Part shown: piece by piece, positions 22,351 to 31,689 of the stretch
How positions within the stretch are numbered: the first letter of the stretch is position 1
How the letters are laid out: every line of letters begins with the position of its first letter
Assembly (NCBI GenBank): GCA_024449915.1
Contig: JAMZAV010000105.1
Span: forward strand, 744,001 to 808,000
Length of the DNA: 64,000 bases
Reading direction: 5' to 3'
DNA from: Sweltsa coloradensis
Lineage: Eukaryota; Arthropoda; Insecta; Plecoptera; Chloroperlidae
Position numbers and translations under genes: made by a program
The notes under the pieces: generated by a model
The model's database searches: none
Told to the model about the DNA's origin: nothing
Seen by the model: only the letters and a program-made list of their open reading frames with translations

Positions 22351-23889
22351 ATGTGGCGTCCGATGTGGTGCGTGGCGCTCCTTCTATTGCCCGAGCTAGC
22401 CATAGGACGTTGCCCCTCGCAGTGCGTCTGCGATGACAAGCTGCTCGAAGCGACCTGCGTGGACACTGCCTTGGAAGTCGTGCCCATCCAGCTGAACCCA
22501 GAGCTCAAGATCATCAACCTCAGAGACAACAAGATCGTCAACGTCCACTACACGCTTGAAATCTACACCAACCTCCGCACCTTGGACGTGTCACAGAATA
22601 GAATCACTTCACTGGGAAGTAACAATTTTGAGCTACAGGACAAACTGCTTAACCTGAACCTCAGTAGTAATTTAATCGGTAATTTAAGCAAAGATACCTT
22701 CAAGGGACTTAAGAAACTTCGAGTGCTCGACTTGAGTAATAATCACCTAGAACTGCTAGAGGGAAATGTATTTTCAAGTTTTCCCAATCTTGTTGAGCTG
22801 CATGTTGTTAACAATAGAATTTTAGATATTGGAATCAATGTATTTGATAAGCTTAATTCCTTGCTGGTACTCAGACTTGATAAAAACGAATTGCTCGACG
22901 TTCCTACGGCGTGTTTGAAACATTTAAATAACCTCGAGATTCTCGGGTTAGGTACAAACTTGATAGAGAACATCGAAGAAAATGCAACACCAATGTTAAG
23001 TAATTTAATAGAGTTGATTTTGAATGGGAACATCATCAAAGAAATCGATCGAGCTGCCTTTGGTGGATTAACGTCGTTGGAATATCTCCACCTAAATGAT
23101 AATAATCTAACATCCATTCCAACAGAATCCTTATCGAAGCTAAAAAATTTGACATATTTAGACCTCTCGGGTAATGGATTTCAAATTTTAAAGCCAGTCG
23201 CGTTTCAAAGCCTTTTTAAACTCCAAAGAATCAAGTTGTCAAGATTAGTAAGATTGCGTAAAATTGATGTTCGTACTTTTGTCGACAACATCAAACTCGA
23301 AAGAATCGAAATGGACGACAATAAAAATTTAATTGTGCTACCATGGCGACTGTTTCACGGCAACCCGCTGCTGACGGATGTGTCGATCTGTGACAGTGGC
23401 CTGAGGAGTCTGGACGCTTCTCACTTCCCTCTTGACCAGCTGAGCACGCTGTCTCTGGGTGGAAGTCTCCTGCATTGCAACTGCTCGCTGCTGTGGCTCT
23501 GGCAGCTGGCTCACAACCAGGTGGAGGCTGCTGCCACTGTGGGCAACACGTCGTCGTCAGCAGAGGTCACGCCCCTCCTGGACGTGGCTGACATCCGGTG
23601 CGCCAGCCCCCAGGCGTGGCGAGGGGTGCTGCTGAGCGAGGTACCGGACGAGGTGGTGCATTGTGACAGCTCTCTGCTGGCCATCCTCCTTGTGGGAGTT
23701 GCAGTGTCTCTCCTGGCGCTAGTTGCCTGTGTGCTGCTGGTGGTCCGCTGTCGAAGCAGAGCCAAGCCTAGCATGGACCACATAGACCCGCCTCATAAGG
23801 GGGCTGTCATGAGGCTCCTGGGGCAGGAAGAGGGGTTGCGTCCCAACGACGTTGCGTACAACAAGCCAAAACACGTCGTATACGTGTAG
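22351..23889 (+). CDS. Leucine-rich-repeat single-pass transmembrane protein
   Basis: A cell-surface or adhesion-type LRR protein of 512 aa. Residues 1-20 form a signal peptide (hydrophobic VALLLLPELAIG). Residues 21-36 are an LRRNT cysteine cap (C-x3-C-x-C-x8-C). Roughly a dozen LRRs of the LxxLxLxxN type follow to about residue 370. An LRRCT-like cap (HCNCSLLWLWQL, later cysteines in DIRC and VVHC) precedes one membrane span at about 440-465 and a short 47-residue cytoplasmic tail ending VVYV, a possible class II PDZ ligand. The CDS is one exon. The start at 22351 is chosen because it precedes the signal peptide; a second ATG at 22363 is possible. The layout resembles insect LRR proteins such as tartan, capricious or lapsyn, but I cannot assign the orthologue. 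AATAAA near 24386 is a likely poly(A) signal. A MITE ends just upstream. Confidence 0.95.
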   Translation: MWRPMWCVALLLLPELAIGRCPSQCVCDDKLLEATCVDTALEVVPIQLNPELKIINLRDNKIVNVHYTLEIYTNLRTLDVSQNRITSLGSNNFELQDKLLNLNLSSNLIGNLSKDTFKGLKKLRVLDLSNNHLELLEGNVFSSFPNLVELHVVNNRILDIGINVFDKLNSLLVLRLDKNELLDVPTACLKHLNNLEILGLGTNLIENIEENATPMLSNLIELILNGNIIKEIDRAAFGGLTSLEYLHLNDNNLTSIPTESLSKLKNLTYLDLSGNGFQILKPVAFQSLFKLQRIKLSRLVRLRKIDVRTFVDNIKLERIEMDDNKNLIVLPWRLFHGNPLLTDVSICDSGLRSLDASHFPLDQLSTLSLGGSLLHCNCSLLWLWQLAHNQVEAAATVGNTSSSAEVTPLLDVADIRCASPQAWRGVLLSEVPDEVVHCDSSLLAILLVGVAVSLLALVACVLLVVRCRSRAKPSMDHIDPPHKGAVMRLLGQEEGLRPNDVAYNKPKHVVYV

Positions 23890-24382
23890 CATTCTCGTTT
23901 GTGCCAAATACATCACACTTTACATCAAAGCATTTGAGTATTCCCTCTACTTTATAGGCTATATGATACAGTATTTCAATCTGGAATACTGTTCCCAGAA
24001 TGGATACCTGATGATTTATACCCAAATGGCTTAATTATTTACAATTCGATGAATGTTCCCCGATGTATTATGTGCCGTTATTATATTCGATGTATTTTTC
24101 CTGTTATACTGTGATACAACTGTCCAAATAATTTGTAATATTTTCCCTGCCAAAGAGCTACATTAAGTTTACATCTCTGCACTCGACGAGTTTCCAACTC
24201 TTGTCTAATGCGAGTAATTATTCTGAGACTGACTTTATCTTCGTTTTATTTCTTTCCAAACAAAACTGTATAGCACCAAATGCGTCTATGCAATACATCA
24301 ATACAGGGCTATAATATGAGACCAGTAAATGCCACAAACAACTTTGTTGTCTAGTTCTTAGTGTGTAACTACCTACATTTCC

Positions 24383-24392
24383 TGAAATAAAG
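24383..24392 (+). terminator. Putative poly(A) signal of the LRR gene
   Basis: AATAAA in a TGAAATAAAGTC context, about 500 bp after the stop codon. Another AATAAA-like site lies near 24660. Confidence 0.5.
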
Positions 24393-25060
24393 TCATGTTT
24401 TAAAATAGCATTGCACAGATCAAATACCTTCCGATTCCATGAGGTGTCAAGCCTTTCACATTACAAACTCCCATTATAAATATGCCTACCTACCTACATA
24501 TACCTTACACTTCCAATAGTTGCACCTTTCTGCTTTAAAATTAAAAGTGACCATACAAGCAATAATAAATTGTAACCTTTTTTAATCGATTTATTTATGA
24601 AGAAATTGTTATCTGTATAGGCATATAGAAATTACAGTGTATTTAGATTTCTAATGCTAATAAATAATTTTTGAATTTAAATACGTTGATGTGATTATTA
24701 TTTTTAAATGCAATACTCTTATAAGGTAATTGTCAACTTATTGAGTTTGCAACTACCAAGGCGCGTTTCATCTGGTTAACTGAGGGTCTATCGTCTATGA
24801 GATAAAACTTATATATTTATAAGTGCTAGTATACTCTCTCAATGGTCTTGTTTAGGCAACTTGAATATTTTTGTATCAGCTTATCTAATAAATTTGCATT
24901 TACTCAGCAAATGCCGAAATCGTACAAGCTCTCACCATGCATGGTTTTGCTGGCTGCAGGTATAGCCTGCGAAGCATCTGCGCCTCTTCAACACTAGTAT
25001 TTATGTCCGGGGGGGGGGGGGGGGGAAAGAAGGAGTCACTAGTCCCCCACAAATTAAAAA
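24393..25060. other. Non-coding; G-run at 25009
   Basis: AT-rich sequence downstream of the LRR gene. A run of about sixteen G residues lies at 25009-25025. Confidence 0.4.
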
Positions 25061-25260
25061 AATATAACCCGGCGCCTCCACCATTTTGAGTTCGGGAACA
25101 CGACAAAGCGAACCTTTTGTGAGTATTAAGCTCAGCCGGTGCCGCCACCAAAAAGATAAACGCACCGTGATTTTTTGTATTCTTCTTCGACAATATGTTG
25201 ATGAAGTAGCTTTGCTCTCTGTTTTGGGTACACCCGTACCCGTGAATGTTATGTAATTAA
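25061..25260 (+). repeat. Dispersed repeat copy (GGCGCCTCCACCA)
   Basis: Contains CCCGGCGCCTCCACCA, CCGGTGCCGCCACCA, TTCTTCTTCGACAATATGTT, GTAGCTTTGCTCTCTG and CACCCGTACCCGTGAATG, in the same order as the family copy at 30590-30780. Confidence 0.65.
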
Positions 25261-25985
25261 TACCAACAGCCAATATATTTTATACCTATATCAAAAACAG
25301 AGATGGATGAAAATAGATCCGCATGGCTAGTTTCACACGAGCACATAGATAAAATGCTACCGTCTGTGAGGACGTTAGGTACATTACGCAAACAAGAGAC
25401 GAACGAGAAAGCGTGAAAATGGATGTATAATCGCGTTTACTTATCTTTACCACTATAATAGGTGTTTTTATTTTGTATAACGACATTGCAGTGCTACATT
25501 GCTTATACGTGCTTTTTGAGATGTAAATTTTGAAATAATAACTGCTTTGATGGTAATACTACATAGAATGCTAAGTTCAAAGGAGTACTCTATACATGAC
25601 ATTCATGTAAATAGTTTTTATTTTTCTGTTTCTGCTCAGGAAAGTTTCCTTTGAACAAAATTATTCATGGTACAGTTTCAATGATGTAGGAAAGACGGAT
25701 TTAATTCGTTGCATCTATTCTCTCACAAATAAATTGAATTTACCCATATACTCAATGGTAGTTCGCTGAGATGTGAAAACTTGTAAATTGGCAATGCGTT
25801 TACTATTATTATATGCGACAATGAACACTGGCCATTGTGTCGTTGAACAACCAATAATAATTGATAGCTTTGTAAACGTTGCCTCGAAATCTGTGTTATT
25901 CTTCCAGCTGACCACCAGGGGCTGCTGTGGTTTCGTCTTCACACATCTTAGCCCTTATCCGAGACCCGTTTTTGATAAGTAGTTA
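25261..25985. other. Non-coding, nothing recognised
   Basis: No supported exon or element. Short frames have no domain. Confidence 0.35.
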
Positions 25986-25989
25986 CGTA

Positions 25990-26410
25990 CCCAGCGGTTT
26001 AGCCGAGGTCGTTTACCGGTTCCCACTCGAACACCGAAGTTAAGCAGAATCGGGCGTGGTCAGGGGTAGAGTTGGTGACCGCGCTCAGCCCTGAAACTCA
26101 CGTTTACCGCTGGTTAGAGTAGATGAGGGTTCGAGAGCTAGTGTAACGGCTTCGTTCTTCTCGACGTCTGCTCGGCAGTCCGGGTTAGTGGAGGAACCTA
26201 TATGACTGTCAAAGTTACACCGTCCTTTCGGATGGGCAGTTAAGCCGTTGGTCCCCTTGGTACAATTCGAAAGGAGTAGGCTACGTGGGAAATCCTTACG
26301 GGTTTCCCCTCCTCCCTTCTGTTCATACTTCATCCTCATCTATCACCACTCATCGTCTCGAATAGGAATAGCCAAAGTGCATTAATATGAGACGTTAAGC
26401 AATACCCAAT
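25990..26410 (+). repeat. 5S rRNA-derived SINE-like retroposon
   Basis: The core at about 26001-26085 is clearly 5S rRNA-like: CCCACTCGAACACCGAAGTT, AAGCAGAATCGGGCGTGGTC and GGTGACCGC appear in 5S order. It is too diverged (insertions around GGGGTAGAGTT) to be a functional 5S gene. It runs into a body with CCTTTCGGATGGGCAGTTAA and a CACTCATCGTCTC tail. 5S-headed SINEs are known (SINE3 class); assignment to that class is inference. Confidence 0.7.
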
Positions 26411-27991
26411 CTGAGTCTGAGGACTTGGAGCCAAACAATTCTCTCTATTGCCTCTTCCTGATAGACGGTCAAAATGAGCACGTGCAATGTTTTGTCACAA
26501 TGAAAGTAGGCCTAACGTTTACTATTTTGTACGTGGTGCTTACATTATTGCAAGGTTGAGGAGTTTAGTGGACACCTTACAGGGCAGGGGTTTGAAGAAT
26601 TGACCTTTGCTCTCCTATAGTCGGTATATAAGTTCAGTCTGCATTATACTGTTGTTCGCTAGGCTGACTGACACCACAGGTGTTGAAATATTGAACATAT
26701 GTCACGAAAGTGGAAATATAGGGCTCTACAATAACACATTTCATAAATTTGTTTTAAAATAATTTATAAAAAATAAATTAGTTTTCACGAATTTCGATTT
26801 TGTTAAAAAGTAAAAAATGTACTATATTCGTAAAATTTTCTCGCTGATTAAAGGGATATTCACCCGCTTATCTCAAAAAATATATTTCATTCAGGCTACC
26901 TAGTTATATTATTTTATAAATTAACAGAAAAATTATTGGGTCCACCATGACCCGAAAAATTGTAAAACTTGGTATTTTTCGAGCTCGGCAAAAATCTCCC
27001 ATAATAAATAACATGGGGACGATCTTTATGTCCCGTGACCTTGGAGGATTTTGATCCAAAAAAATGTTGGCCATTATTGACGTACTTGACAGCATTTTCT
27101 GTAAATCCTGTACATTTTGTTTTGTAATTTGGGCTAGTGGTTGCATATTTTTGCGTGTTTGAGAGTATATTTGTTCACAGTTTCAAAACACGATCATATA
27201 AAGGGCCAATTTAGATTGGTACGATGCTTTAGTATCTATGTCGAACAAAAAAGAAACAGGTTGAAGCTGATTTAAGAAATTTCCCAAAACGACAATTTTG
27301 GCCAATTTCTGGATTTAAAAATTGAAAAATTCGTGTAAAATCACAGTAACAAATAAGATACAATTTTTTAAATTATAAATTATGTGGTAAAAATATTTTT
27401 GGAGGATAATAGCCCTTTAAGATAAAATTTGTAAAATTTATGACTGTGGGGTGTGTGCTTTGTGTGCTTTATAATTTAAAATGTGTGCTTTTTAATTTAA
27501 AATAATCTTTATAGTCTGTTATTTATTGAGTTCGGGATTCGGGTTTTGGTGGATTACTGCAGCTTCACCACTTTATTGTTCATGTATATAAAGTTAAATA
27601 GGCCTATACACTTTCATTTGCAAATAATTTTATACCTCGGATTTTAAACCGTTTTGGTCATCTACGTAAATTGTAACAGGCCAAATTACAACATGAATGT
27701 AGTTCGAAAAAGCCGAATTTAAAAAAAAAATCGTGCCAATGTTGGAACCTATATTGTCTTCTCATATTCGGTAAAAAAATAAGTAATGAGATTTGTTGGC
27801 AATGTTTTTGTATTATCCCTTGAAGTATATATCGGTATCTTAATTTTGTAATATATTCAGTGGTTATTAACTGAGAGCACAACAGAGCTAATAGTGGTGA
27901 TTGGTTTTGTCAACTGTCGTGTCGTGCCTGTGCTAGTTTGCAAGTAGCTTATAAGCAAGTGGTCCAGTGCGTCCGGCCCACTAGAGGCAGA
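26411..27991. other. Non-coding, AT-rich
   Basis: No supported feature. The last 100 bp before 27992 may be promoter and leader of the downstream small gene. Confidence 0.35.
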
Positions 27992-30016
27992 ATGAAGAGT
28001 GTACTGTGTGTCTTGTACGTGTGGTGCATCGTAGCGGCCGTGAGCAAGGATGAGGAGGAGGCACCCGGGAAGCACCATCATCACCTGGGATACCATCCTC
28101 ACAGGCACGGGATGATATGTGGGTAACACTCGAAGCTAGTATGTGTTGAATTCAGACGAGACATTTTACTCATTGATTTATTTATTTATTTAACGTCTAT
28201 CCTATAAAGGAGTATACACACCATGCTATTAATGTAGTAAGGTGACTAAATAGAAGTGCAGAAAAATCAAGAACAATACCCAATATATTTAAGTAGGCCT
28301 ACTGTGTTCCCGTATTCATTCATGTTTTATACCTTGTTTTGTTCCGGAATTAGGCACATCCTGCATCTTCACTTTATATTGATGTAATGAAATCACGAAT
28401 AATCGGTATGCATAAAACTTTTCGTAATAATGACGTCTAAAACTTAGAACTTTTCTAAGAGTTTGATGATCAATCATAAAATGCCGTCGATTTTTTTTTT
28501 AAATTTTTAGACGGAATTAAAAAAAGGTGGCACAGATTAAAAATATATAGGGAATGTTTGTTTTACATCACTCTCGGCGTCCTCTTTTATAGAACGAATA
28601 TAAATGTGAATACATTGTTATTACTATTAAACTATTGTATCGCCCTCTAAACGATATTCTAAAATCAAAGGAAGATGACTGCAATCTTATCTAGATGAGT
28701 GATGGTTTTGAACATAACAGGAAAATATATTTATATTTTTTGGCGGGACGTTACGTCCCTGTTAGCCATTTTATGCAAATTTTGGGACAAAAGTGGGAAC
28801 ACTGAACTTGGTGCTACACTTTTATAATGACGATTTTTTAAATATTGTTTCTACACATCATTGTCTTCCACCTCCTAATAAAAAAAGATTTTCTGAAACA
28901 TCGTATGATGCACGATTTTTTTTGTCCTCAGGTACAAAAAATCGTAGATGCAACGATATCCAAAAAATCGTAGATGCAACGATATTCCAGAAAATCGTTT
29001 TTCATTATTTTAGGAGGTGAAAGGCAATGATGTATAAAAACAATATTAAAAAAATTATCGACCACCTTTGTCTCAAAATTTGCATAAAATGACTGACAAG
29101 GAGTAACGTCCCGCCCCAAAAAATTACAAAATACATTTTCATTTAGCTAAGGTTTTAGTCATCTATTTTTTATTTATCTTAGTCATATATTGTAATTGTG
29201 ATGGATACGGAAAAGTGTAACAGGGTGGGGGGTGGGGGGGGGGGGTGCTCAGTGCTCAGTCCGGTATTCCTGTACCCTCAATTCAATTCAACACTGGGTG
29301 TAACCCTGGAGCAGAGTTGGGTTGAAATCAGTTCTATAGTCAACTAGACACTTTTTGAGAAACTTAAGACCGGATGAGTTCCCATTTCCTTCACTAAGAC
29401 TAATAGGAACGGCCAAAGTTCTGATATACGAGGAACTACTTTTCTAAGTTATATTTATTTTAATTTTTTGATCTTGAGCACAGATTAACAACCAGGTCAT
29501 TAGCTTTTTGTCGTTTATTCACAATTTACTTACTTTACTTTTTAATAATTTGTTAATTTTCTTAACTAATTAAATATATGGCTGATCACATATATTTTAT
29601 CTTTTATTTTCAAGGATCTGCAAATCGTTTTTTTAAATGTTGTGTATGTACAATTAAAGAAAAGGGCGACCATACAATTTTATCAACAGATCGTCAAAAG
29701 AACAATACGAAAATTAAATGATTCGTTTCTTTCCATTGTTCACAATAAAATCTCGTTGTTAGTGGAGGTGCCGAGTATAAGAGTAATGCAAAACTAAAAT
29801 TACGTTACGTTCGGGCATTGAGATCTCGATGTTGGAGGAGGTGCCGGGTATTTATATCTAGTTCCACCCCCTGAAACCCAAGGTCACCAAAAACATTTTG
29901 TATTGTCCTTGTTGAACGGCAATGACAACATAAAAACAACAACGCAAAGATCTTGTTTGGTTTTATCGTGAGACGTGACACACTCAGACGGACGATCATC
30001 ATCTTCGTCGTCGTCG

Positions 30017-30086
<70 letters not shown>

Positions 30087-31242
30087 GACAGACAGACAGA
30101 AAAGTGATGCTTTTCTCCCTAATGTGACTATTGATCCCCCTGTAAAAATGTCTGTATTCTTTTGAGAAGGCTGTTGCACTTGATGTTGCTTGAGTTTATA
30201 TGTTAATAATGTATGAAAATTATTAATTAATGATTAGTTATTTAAATTTTAAAAGACCCTAACCTATGCCAGGAGTATAGAAACAGCCAGATATCCCACA
30301 CTGAAATGACTTGGTTCTTTGCTGAGCCATGCAAACTCAGCAGGCCTCATGTAGCTCTACTGGCAAACCACATGTCACATTAGCTCCCCTATTCCCCTAT
30401 TCCCCCTAGTTCCCCTTTTTTCAGTCCGTCCGTCTGTGCGAGTGTCACATCACGACATAAACCGAACATGTCCTCTGATTAACATGCGTTTTTGTTATCA
30501 TTGACCGGGCCAGTCAACGAAGATACAGAATACTTTTGGTGACCTGAGGCTCGGTGGAGACGCCAGCGTCACCCAAACTTTCCAGGCACCTCCACCAACG
30601 AGACTTCAATGCACAAAATTTCTCTCTCTTCTAAGTTTTATATTCTTCTTGAATTTGGCACCTTCACCATCACCAAAGTAAACTAGGGTATAGTTTCATT
30701 TTTGTATTTTTCTTTGACGATTTGTTGCTTAAAGCTTCGCTCTCTCTTTTGGTTTCCCGAACCCGTGCTTGTCTGAAAACCGGTGAAACCCTTTGTTTCA
30801 AGTTTGGCTTTAAATTACCTGTAACGCCTCATTCGTTACATTTATGATAATAATTAATTTAGAATAATGAAGACTTATTTCATGTTAAGAATTACATTTT
30901 CCTGTTCCTGTATGTATTAATCTTTATCGTGATTCATCCTGAGAAGGTGCTCTTATGTACCTCCGAAAGCTATTTAATTAAATGTATGCCCTCCAGACAA
31001 AAGTTTAATTTTTTTCAGATGCTGTTGTCTACGGAGGATTTATTGCGTTTGTCGCCATTGTAATCAAAGCAGCGATCGTAGGAACGGTGTTCTTCATTGC
31101 CATTAAAATGTACTTGAACTACCTGGCTTACTATGGGATTCTCAGGCGCCCACCATTCGGACGCCAAGGACTCGACACGGAAGACACCGTACTTGGGATA
31201 CCGATAACAACATGGATGCCAACACCAACACTAACATCATAA
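27992..31242 (+). CDS. Small unrecognised secreted/membrane protein, two exons
   Basis: Coding exons 27992-28118 and 31019-31242 join to a 116-aa protein. The splice is inferred from a donor at 28119 (T/GTGGGT), an acceptor TTTTTTTCAG at 31009-31018, and phase: only this join keeps open the hydrophobic frame of exon 2. The ATG sits in GCAGAATGA. Residues 1-18 look like a signal peptide. A short acidic stretch (KDEEE), a His-rich stretch (KHHHHLGYHPHRH), a long hydrophobic segment at about 45-80 (GGFIAFVAIVIKAAIVGTVF, then FIAIKMYL) and a polar Thr/Pro-rich tail follow. The intron holds a foldback MITE and dispersed repeats. I do not recognise the family; a small type I membrane protein is the likeliest reading. 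The donor is not optimal (GTGGGT), so the exact junction could differ. Confidence 0.65.
28692..29165. mobile_element. Foldback MITE in the small gene's intron (GGCGGGAC family)
   Basis: Inverted arms start TAGATGAGTGATGGTTTT and end AGGTTTTAGTCATCTA. Inside, GGCGGGACGTTACG pairs with GTAACGTCCCGCC, ATTTTATGCAAATTTTG pairs with CAAAATTTGCATAAAAT, and ATTGTTTCTACACATCATTG pairs with CAATGATGTATAAAAACAAT. It shares the motif order with 3391-3909 and 7580-8107. Confidence 0.85.
29215..29440. repeat. SINE-like remnant with G-run
   Basis: A GGGGTGGGG run at 29226-29247 is followed by a degenerate block ending in AATAGGAACGGCCAAAGTTC, similar to AATAGGAATAGCCAAAGTGC in the 5S-like SINE at 26362. 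Confidence 0.4.
29755..30110 (-). repeat. Dispersed repeat copy with embedded (CATCGT)n/(CAT)n
   Basis: GGAGGTGCCGAGTAT and GGAGGTGCCGGGTAT, complements of the CGGCACCTCC motif, lie at 29764 and 29838. TTTTATCGTGAGACGTGACACACTC is the reverse complement of the family's TGTGTCAC...CACGATAAAA phrase. It runs into (CATCGT)n and (CAT)n at 30010-30086. The Met/Thr and Ile/Val repeat frames are artefacts. Confidence 0.75.
30405..30790 (+). repeat. Dispersed repeat copy, most complete
   Basis: Contains, in order: TCCGTCCGTCTGTGCGAGTG, TCACATCACGACATAAACCG, ATTAACATGCGTTTTTGTTA, AGGCACCTCCACCAACGAGA, GGCACCTTCACCATCACC, TTCTTTGACGATTTGTTGC, CTTCGCTCTCTCTTTTGG and CCCGAACCCGTGCTTGT. It serves as a reference order for the fragments elsewhere. 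Confidence 0.65.
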
Positions 31243-31517
31243 AACATGTGCTTCACTATCCTCATCTCATCAATGTGAATGTGAATTCCGAACTAAAAAA
31301 TCATCAACCATCAATGTATATCACCAAACCTTAGCCATTACAATGTATTTATTTCTAATTTATTTTTTCAACGTCTATTTAAGTTATTCACAAAAAAGAT
31401 TTACAAATGACAATAAAAACTAGTGTTGTATTGAACACAAAATAATAAATAGTAATTATTGAAGAACATCAAAAATAAATACACAAACAGACCAAGAATA
31501 AGACAGACTTAAATTAG

Positions 31518-31592
31518 TGGCTGCATAGCTCAGTTGGTAAGAGCATGGCCCGGAAAGCCAAGGTCCCGGTTCGATCCCCGGTGTAATCACTT
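31518..31592 (+). tRNA. tRNA-like sequence (pseudo-tRNA or SINE head), anticodon-like GGA
   Basis: A-box-like TAGCTCAGTTGGTAAGAGC and B-box GGTTCGATCCC are both present with correct spacing, followed by a CTTTTT Pol III-like stop. The acceptor, anticodon and T stems each have mismatches, position 33 is C, not T, and the anticodon loop reads CCGGAAA. It is therefore probably a tRNA pseudogene or retroposon head, not a working tRNA. Confidence 0.4.
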
Positions 31593-31689
31593 TTTAATTT
31601 CTGTCTAAAGTACTGACATAACAGCGTCACAGTCGCCTACTATAAAACCAAGGTTAAACATAAATATATAATTATATTAGTGGAGTAAA

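Noticed and set aside
22743..23117. 124-codon minus-strand frame
   Set aside because: Antisense shadow of the LRR gene.
26001..26085. Functional 5S rRNA gene
   Set aside because: Only the central blocks match, with insertions, and it continues into a SINE body.
29805..30179. 124-codon frame with Met/Thr runs and the Ile/Val-rich frame opposite
   Set aside because: Both come from (CATCGT)n/(CAT)n within a dispersed repeat copy.
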